Shown here piece after piece: positions 57,240 through 64,000 of a DNA stretch of 64,000 nt. Source of the DNA: Gnetum montanum (lineage: Eukaryota > Streptophyta > Gnetopsida > Gnetales > Gnetaceae). How positions within the stretch are numbered: the stretch's first letter is position 1; each line of letters starts with the position of its first letter. The notes under the pieces are model-generated. The model made no database searches, had not been told where the DNA came from, and was given only the letters and a program-made list of their open reading frames with translations. Both the position numbers and the translations under genes were made by a program. Location: the NCBI GenBank assembly GCA_015680685.1, contig MNCI01035238.1:470922-534921 (forward strand), in the 5' to 3' direction.

Positions 57240-59560
57240 ATGACTTCTTCTCACAAGGAAGATTCTCCACCACCATTTGTAAGCAAGGCAAAAAGGCCAA
57301 AAGATACCCATGCCCCAAAAATTCAAAGTTGTCTATATTCATCCAGATGCCTACACTTTGGATTTCACCTTCATCCTACATCAAGATGAGTTGCTGTGAT
57401 GGAGGGACAGGGAAGGCAACATTGTGCTACCTCCTAATCGATCTATTCCAGCAATGTTGTCAAACAATCTCATCAAGTTGGGCATTGCTACACTTAACAC
57501 AAAGTACAAGGTTCACGATCATGCTTATTATGATTATCATCCCTCAAAATCACAACAAAATAAATATTAGAAAATGGAAGCTAGATATGAGGCTTCAAAG
57601 GGTAAAATTTTTTCTGCCCACCTATTCCTACAAATGTACAAAGAAGGTGAAGAATTCTTTTCAAGTGGAGCCTTAAAACGTGGTAACCAAGGCAGGAACA
57701 ATGCCAAGCATCAGGAGAAAGAAAAACATGATTATCAAGGTAGGGATTGAAGAAGAGTGGGCAGTAGGCATTGTTTCGATGCTAGTTATTCTCCTTCTTT
57801 ACCTTCATCATCATCCTCATCATCTTCCTCCTCTAACTCCAATAGGAGAAGTAGAGGCAAAAAGAATCATGATGAAGATGAATGGCCGGATAAGGATGAT
57901 CATAGATCCTACTAAGATAATAGAGATCATGGGCATGAGCAATGTAGGAAAGAACATCACAAAGAATGAAGGCACAATAGGACTCATCATAAGAACCATG
58001 GCCATGAAAGGGGCCACAAAGATTTCTATGACTATGATGAGTCCCTATTTGCTACTAGAAACATGTTAATTATTTGAAAGGTTATTAGGATTCCCACTAG
58101 GCACATAAATGATAGCCACATTAAATGACTAGATATGAATAACATTCCTAAGTTCAAGGGGGTATACAATTTAGATCCATAAAATCACCTGAAAGCCTTT
58201 CATGAAGCCTATGCTTTGCAAAATGTGAAAAATGAATGGAAAATGCTAAAATTATTCCCAAGGATAGTCATCAAAGAAGCAAAAAGTTGGTACTTATTAT
58301 TGGAGTCAAAATATATTTGATAATGGAGTATGATGCTAGAGCTGTTCAATGAAAAGTATCAAATGTACTCCAGATTGTTCAATCTAAGGATGCAAATCCA
58401 AGGGTGGAAACAAGGTACTCATGAATCCCTGGATGTGACCATGGGTAGGTACTACTCTTTGTTGCACTGATGCCCAGGTCACAGATACTCTTAAAGGAAC
58501 TAGCTATGTCATATCATATATGGGGTCATAACCAAAACAAGGAGAACCCTTGGGATCTATGCCCAAGGAATACTTTTTAAGCTAAGGATCCATCATATTC
58601 AAAGGCTCACTAAGTAAGTGGCCGAAGAGGAAGGAGAGTTGAAAAAGTTATAAAATGTAGAGGAATACAATAGAGACCCCTCCATCAATAAGAGGGAGGC
58701 ATGTTTCTATGACAATGAGGAGGAGGCACCATTCAATGAGGTGATGTAAAGGAAAACCTTGCAAATCCAAAAAATTATTATTGAAATATGGTCCAAGGTT
58801 GATAATATGTGGAACTCCTTGGATGAGAAATTCCAAACTGCTTTGAAGATTTCAAAGGAATGTAAAGATTAGAAAGGTAGTGGCTATGAGTGAAGAAAGA
58901 AAAAATATGTTGAATATCATAGAGATAAAGATAAAGTTGTAGTAGTAGAGGAGGTTGCAAATTCAAAACCTAATGATGATGATTGTGACATATGCCAATA
59001 TGAACATCACAAGGAATGTTGCCCTATCTTTTCACACGTATAAGAATCTAGGGTGTATGCTATAAATCCTGGATTGGTAAAAAGGCATGCACCCAAATGG
59101 TTGCGTTATCCACAAGGCAATTATCGATAGTAGTTCCACCAATAAGCTTACTATCCAATTGGAGTGTCACCTAAACCTTAGGAATAATACCAGTAGTGAC
59201 AACACCCATATTCATGGGGGATACCATCATCAAGGTAATAGTACCCTTATCATCAACTGGATCCATATGGGTATTACATTTTGGAGCCTATCTCTCTACA
59301 TGAATCTTTTAGTCATGCTTCCTTCCCACATCACTATTATTATCCTGAATAACACAAAGCACCTTCACCAAGGGGGGAGTTTCCATTTCCCTACTATTCT
59401 CCTCAATAATCTTCCACTTCTTTACCATCATCTTCAAATCCTCTACCACCTCCTTCATCCATGTAGGATGAGATACCTACCCAGCCACAACAAAGAAACT
59501 CTATGAGGGTAGTAAACTTACAATTGGCTCCTTAGTCGAGTGGTCCTAAATTCAAGCATC
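57240..59560 (+). pseudogene. E6 gag, degenerate
   Basis: ATG at 57240 gives MTSSHKEDSPPPFVSK; a shift later the frame reads KVVYIHPDAYTLDFTFILHQ, then DELL, stop, WRDREGN. The hinge is Ser-rich (57780-57850). The capsid core is at 58200-58740 with about ten stops. A knuckle-like motif CDICQYEHHKECCP is intact at 58987-59028. The Pro/Tyr tail runs to about 59540. Confidence 0.82.
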
Positions 59561-59639
59561 GCAAAAGGTCATTCTTTAGAACCAATAATCCTACAAAGCC
59601 CTCATAAACACCTATGGCTATTAACTTCCACCTCTAAAA

Positions 59640-60700
59640 TATCCATTGAGCAACCTTCGAATGAAAAGACTCCCTAGTTGCATGATGTCATGTTGATCCA
59701 TGCGATCATAAATTGGATCAAGTTTGACCATCTTCCTAGTAAGAGATTTGATACTGGGAGTCCTCTTATCTACTTATAGATTGTGAAAAAGAATCTTGTA
59801 AATCTCTTTTGGACTCAAGTTCCAAAGTTAACTTAATTTTTCAAGAAATGTACAAAGCCTAGAACTTTCCCCCCTTAAAAAATAGCAATATCAAACTAGA
59901 GCTAGTAGACCAATCCATCATTGTTCCTTTGGGACTAGTGGAAGACATCATGATCACTATTTGTGGATGGTCATATCCTACTAATTTTTTGGTAATACAT
60001 ATGGAAAATAGCAAAGGGGACTTCCTTATTATCATGGAAAGAGCATGGCTAAGCACCATAGATGCACAGTTGAGGATCAAAGATCTTTCCTTGGAAATTT
60101 CTAAGGAAAATGAATTTGGAAATATTGAGAAGAAGAGAGTTCTATGCATTGCATATATTGACACAACGTGTTATTGCATGTGAAAAATATGGACCATCAA
60201 GGACACATAACTTCATGCATGTCATTAGTATGTAGATATCACAAAGGTTCAAAGGTGCTTGTACATAGTAGCCACTAAATAGGAGGACACTCAGTGGCTA
60301 ACAGCTAAAAATGAGGCTAGACCAACAATATGCATGGAAGAAACTAAGAGCCTCACAATTTCATATGTAGAAAGCATTGATAAGTTGGAGCAAATTCATC
60401 ATCACCAACTCTTTGATGAACAAAGCAAGATTAACAAGGAGAGTTGGAGATCCCTAAAAGTCTCAAGCAAGTGCCCCTAGAATTAAAGGCTCTACCAATA
60501 GGAATGGAGTATGCATTTTTGAATAATGGAAAGTTGGTAATTATCAATGCCACAATTTTTCCTGTATAGAAAAAGAAATTGTTTGAGGTTGTCAACAAAT
60601 GGTCAAAAGAATTTTCATAGTCATATCATGAGTTAACAAGAATTGATCCAAGGATATGCTAGCATAGAATTTACACAAATTTCTTCGTTAAACTAAAGAG
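59640..60700 (+). pseudogene. E6 aspartic protease and linker, degenerate
   Basis: Contains LLDSSSKVNLIFQEMY, so D-S-G is D-S-S (Asp 59812-59814). The GWSYPTNFLVIHMENSKGDF block lies at 59962-60025 and IIMERAWLSTIDAQ after it. The linker with LPIGMEYAFLNN is near 60495. Confidence 0.82.
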
Positions 60701-62090
60701 ATAGTTGCAAAGATGCTTAAATCAAAAACTCAAGCAAATTGTCAAAGAGGCAATTAAATAACTTCTCAAGGCCAAGCTCATCTATCCTATTGTAGATAGT
60801 GAGGGGATTAGCTTGCTTGTTGTTGTGTCCAAAAAAGAAGGAAATGGAGAGTTTGTATAGACTTAAATATGTTAAATATAACAACTTACAAAGATCATTT
60901 CCCATTGCCATTTGTGAACCAAGTTCTAGATACTATTGTAGGGCATTGTTACTATACCTTTCTAGATTGTTATTGTGGCTATAACTAAATCCAGATTGCA
61001 CTAGAGGATCAGGCCAAGACAATGTTCACAAGTTCTTAGAGAACTTTAGCATACAAAAATATGTCCTTTGGCTTATGCAATGTTCTCGCCACATTCCAAC
61101 AATTGGTCCTTAGAATACTTCAATAAAAAAGTGATAGCAAGGTAGAAGTCTTCATGAATGACTTGTTTACCTACAGGGCTACCTTTGAACAAGCCTTGGA
61201 CCACCTGGATCAAGTTTTTCAATGGTGTGTAGAAACTAACTTAAGGATTAATTGACAAAGAAGCCATTTGATGTTCTAAGTGGGAATTATCTTGCGGCAT
61301 CAAATCTCAAACAAAGGGATCAAGGTAGACCTAAAAAAATACAGATCATCCAAGGGATAATCAGACAACTAGAGACTATGAAAAACATGAAGTCATTCCA
61401 TGGCCACACTAGTTATTATAGGTGTTTCATCAAAAGCTTCTCAAAGATTGTCAAGTTATTGATAGAAATTACAAAGAAGGATGCACCATTTATCTAGACC
61501 AAGGAATGTGAAAATGCATTCCAATAGTTAAAATAGAAACTCATAGAGACTCTAATTCTATGAGCACCTAATTGATCCAAATCATTTTACATCATGATGG
61601 ATGCATTCAATTATGCTTTGGGGGTTGTTCTTACATAAATGGATGATAAAAAATGTCCATACTACATCCACTGTGCAAGAAGAAGCATTGTGGATGCGTA
61701 ACTCAACTACATCACCATTGAAAAGGAGCTTATGGTAGTGGTATATGCATTAGAGAAATTCAAGCACTATGTGCTTAGATATAGAATTTTTGTGCACATT
61801 GACCATAGTGCCATCTAGTTCCTGATGAACAAGCCAATGTTGAGCCCTTGTGTCATACAGTGGCTAGTCATCCTTCAAGAGTTTGAATTAACAATGGTTG
61901 AATATAAGGTGACCAAGAATTTGGTGGCTAACCACTTGTCTCGATTAAGATGGAACAACAAAGAGGATGAGAGCCCACTATTTGATCAAGTTCCTAATGA
62001 ACTTATCCTTACTATTGTTGTTCATTCTCAAACCTCTAAAGAAACAAAATGGTACAATAACATCCTCTCCTATCTACTCACACAAGAGAT
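60700..62090 (+). pseudogene. E6 reverse transcriptase and RNase H, degenerate
   Basis: RT blocks: QIVKEAI, AKLIYPIVDSE, and CKYNNLQRSFPI-type shifts. The catalytic box is FMND at 61151-61162, with the same Asp-to-Asn change as E2. RNase H reads MMDAFNYALGVVLT near 61594 and ends NLVANHLSRLRWNNKEDESP (61918-61978). Multiple stops and frameshifts. Confidence 0.83.
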
Positions 62091-62698
62091 GTCATAAGAG
62101 TGGGATCAAAATAAGAAATAATTGTTCCTTCATTAGGCCAAACACTTTATGGAAATCAATGAAAACCTCTACAAGGCTTACATTGATGGCCTGGTATGAT
62201 GGTGTCTCCTTGATGAAAATCAACTTCGAATCCTCCAAGACACACATGAAGGCCCTTGTGGGGGCTATTATGCTAGGAGGTGAATGACCATTAAGATCCT
62301 CATGGTAGGAATTATTGGCCCATGATCTTCTAAGATGCCCATCACTTCTTCTACTCTTGTGATAGATGCCAATGTGATGGAGGGATGACAGCATGCATGG
62401 AAGGGCTGAAATAGTGAATCTAACCATTAGAGCCTTTTGATTTTTGGGGGATTGATTTCATGGGGCCCATCAACCCTATGTCAAATGGAAAGGCCTACAA
62501 CATCGTAGCTATTGACTAATGTACCAAATGGATTGAATTCACTTCTGTTACCGATTGTTCATCTTCTATAGCAACATGATTTGTAAAATAGAATGTTGTC
62601 AATAGGTTTGGTGTGCCATGAGCATTAATTTTTGTCAGTGGAACACACTTTATAGGTTCCACTTTCTAAAAGCTTATGCAACGCTTAGGGGTTGAACA
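62090..62698 (+). pseudogene. E6 integrase, N-terminal part only
   Basis: Zinc-domain region (GGYYARR, stop, MTIKIL, at 62258-62300) and the start of the core with shifted DFMGP-like codons (62450-62470). Homology stops at about 62698, before the catalytic Glu. Confidence 0.78.
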
Positions 62699-62859
62699 TT
62701 GTTGGCACATTTTGGCCATATCATGGAATAGATGGACTTATTTGCAAATAGTGAGGTACAGAATTCTAATGAACTGAAACTATTCAAGGAGAATTATGTT
62801 CTTTATAGTGAAGAATTCAAATTTCAAAGAATAAAAAGATAAGAGAGTTTCAAACTCTC

Positions 62860-63045
62860 GTATGATTTCGTTTTGGGGAGAAATGATGGTCTTGCGAGTA
62901 GATGCATTGTTGGGAACAAGAAGCACATGCCAATGAGCTTGTTATTGCAGTTGAAGCATGGGCCACCATCATAGGTGCCTTTCCAGCACTCTAGCGGAGC
63001 TCCGAAGCTGGCATCATCAAAGTTGATTCGGTTGGGCTAGGCGAC
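62860..63045 (-). pseudogene. Subtilisin-like protease gene fragment
   Basis: On the minus strand the frame reads NFDDASFGAPLECWKGTYDG, then GPCFNCNNKLIGMCFLF. This matches the plant subtilase pattern 'SF-D-x-G-F-G-x-P-P-x-K-W-K-G-x-C-x-G-G-x-F-x-C-N-N-K-(L/I)-I-G-A-(R)', which lies between the catalytic Asp and His regions. Only about 45 codons are left, with a stop just upstream (*PNRI) and divergent codons after MCFLF. It is a scrap, too short to hold any catalytic residue. Recognition is from memory of the family. Confidence 0.55.
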
Positions 63046-63099
63046 AAATCCACTTCCCCCTCCCCACTATCTTGCAAAACGAGTTAGCCTCTCAGCTAA

Positions 63100-63400
63100 A
63101 ATAAAATTTCATTTCATTTTTAATTTTATAAGTTCCTTTTACTTATTATCCTTGGAGTGATGACCATGTAATTTGTTTTAAAACCTTTTTCTTGCCATCT
63201 CAACCACTCATGTATGGCCTAACAGTCCACCATCCCTACCACAACATTGTTGTGCATGCCGCTATGTTGACATAAGGGAGCAATAAAAATAAATATATAT
63301 TACTACAAAGGAAACATATCATATGTTTTATTTTACAAACCTAACACAAATGCCTTGTAATTGGTAAATTCCTTGGGAAATACAGAAGTCATATTTGTGA
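63100..63400. other. AT-rich spacer
   Basis: About 300 bases with no supported feature. Confidence 0.4.
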
Positions 63401-63419
63401 TTGTTTGTCTTCATCAAAG

Positions 63420-63700
63420 ATACGGATCTAGTCAGATTCATCCATGAAGAAGCAGCTATGTCTCTGCTCAAATGCTTTCCGAAAAGATTTCCATGTGGGA
63501 GGCTCAGGATACTTCTTTCTCGCAGTCTACCACCATTGGGATTCCTTTCCACGCAGATGCAACATAGCTAGCATAGCCTTTTGCTCGCATCTGATCTTCA
63601 TTCTCTGGAAAACCTTCTCAATTTCAGTAACCCATTTCCTGGGCTCAGCTCCATCAAATACCGGTGGTGAATGCATGAAGAATTCTATCTGAATCTCTGC
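63420..63700 (-). pseudogene. Ty3/gypsy-type gag fragment
   Basis: The minus strand reads FFMHSPPVFDGAEPRKWVTE, IEKVFQRMKIRCEQKAMLAM, LHLRGKESQWW, stop, then YPEPPTWKSFRKAFEQRH. This is the Retrotrans_gag pattern (F-x-G-x-x-P-x-x-W-x-x-E-I-E-x-x-F ... A-x-x-x-L-x-G-x-A-x-x-W-W). It differs in wording from the Athila gags and is likely from a chromovirus-like element. One TAG replaces an Arg codon after WW. Confidence 0.72.
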
Positions 63701-63739
63701 ATCAAAAATATATTTCTACAAAACTATGTCACATTTCTG

Positions 63740-63940
63740 GAACCGTTGCCTCCACATCTGACCTACTTCGCTGAAGGCTACTCCCCGTACGAGTGCACCA
63801 ACTTCACCCGCTGTGATAAGTACGAGATGCTCATCGGCAACAACGGCACCAACAAGCCTCGCCATGACCACGTGTCATGGGATCCTCAGGGTTGCAAGAG
63901 TTCGCAACGGCACCCAAAATTTTCAACCAAGTAGCAGCTA
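63740..63940 (+). other. GC-rich coding-like fragment, unidentified
   Basis: Open for 87 codons to a TAG at 63934. From 63750 the third codon positions are strongly G/C (TACTTCGCTGAAGGCTACTC and on), unlike everything else in the window. The content is YFAEGYSPYECTNFTRCDKY, then EMLIGNNGTNKPRHDHVSWD, and after the stop KEFKASVVAEKKYYGHWW. I do not recognise it. It looks like a piece of a host gene, possibly captured or truncated by the window edge. Confidence 0.4.
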
Positions 63941-64000
63941 AAGGAGTTCAAGGCCAGCGTGGTGGCCGAAAAAAAATATTATGGGCACTGGTGGAGAGGA

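Larger units (their letters stand above)
56262..62698 (+). mobile_element. Athila-like element E6, truncated inside integrase
   Basis: Left LTR 56262-57087, PBS, gag, protease, RT, RNase H and the first half of integrase are present in order. Homology to the other copies stops at about 62698, just after the CNAXGLNI-type codons that in E2 precede KLTTPNHPQ. No right LTR or target duplication is in the window. Its sequence is the most different of the five Athila copies in LTR and gag start. Confidence 0.88.

Noticed and set aside
59859-60164. 101-codon minus-strand ORF in E6
   Set aside because: It is the antisense shadow of the E6 protease block, as are similar ORFs at 28187-28414 and 22860-23042.

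Overview
This window looks like intergenic DNA of a large, repeat-rich flowering-plant genome. I found no intact host gene. About three quarters is decayed Ty3/gypsy LTR-retrotransposon sequence. Several elements end in TGATGA...TCATCA and carry a primer-binding site (PBS) matching the 3' end of tRNA-Asp, both typical of the plant Athila lineage. The GC-rich codon use of a short fragment at the right end is compatible with a monocot, but the species cannot be named from this sequence.

Layout. 1-2337: a decayed minus-strand Tat/Ogre-like gag in AT-rich DNA. 2338-12185: Athila element E1 (+), with both LTRs and target duplication ACATG, inserted into older sequence that carries a minus-strand chromovirus-like pol remnant (12191-15160). 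15371-34302: Athila element E2 (+), target duplication CATAC, itself split inside gag by Athila element E3 (minus, 16949-26784, target duplication GGGCC). 34686-38158: a right-truncated Athila element E4 (+), the best preserved gag-protease here.

38161-51450 is a different world, associated with the Tat lineage. It has three minisatellite arrays with a related core, and a Tat/Ogre-type pol with both a normal and an archaeal-type RNase H (44517-47815). It has a family of GCTACGTAGC palindromes and a candidate LTR near 50.6-51.4 kb. Antisense to that pol it holds what reads as a multi-exon, spliced but decayed gene (about 38884-42842, minus strand). Its product I do not recognise, and it is the most interesting object in the window.

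51.4-56.2 kb is mostly unassigned AT-rich DNA, with a degenerate protein-like stretch, a tRNA-iMet-type PBS on the minus strand, a cluster of inverted short motifs and a decayed tandem repeat. 56262-62698 is a fifth Athila element (E6, +), truncated inside integrase. 62.9-64.0 kb carries three unrelated scraps: a subtilisin-like protease fragment (minus), a retrotransposon gag fragment (minus) and an unidentified GC-rich coding-like piece (+).

How it works together: every pol here has stops, frameshifts or lost catalytic residues, so none should be autonomous. The target duplications give a relative order: chromovirus-like remnant first, then E1 and E2 independently, then E3 into E2. Coordinates of decayed domains are approximate; LTR ends, target duplications, PBS and splice-site positions were read base by base.
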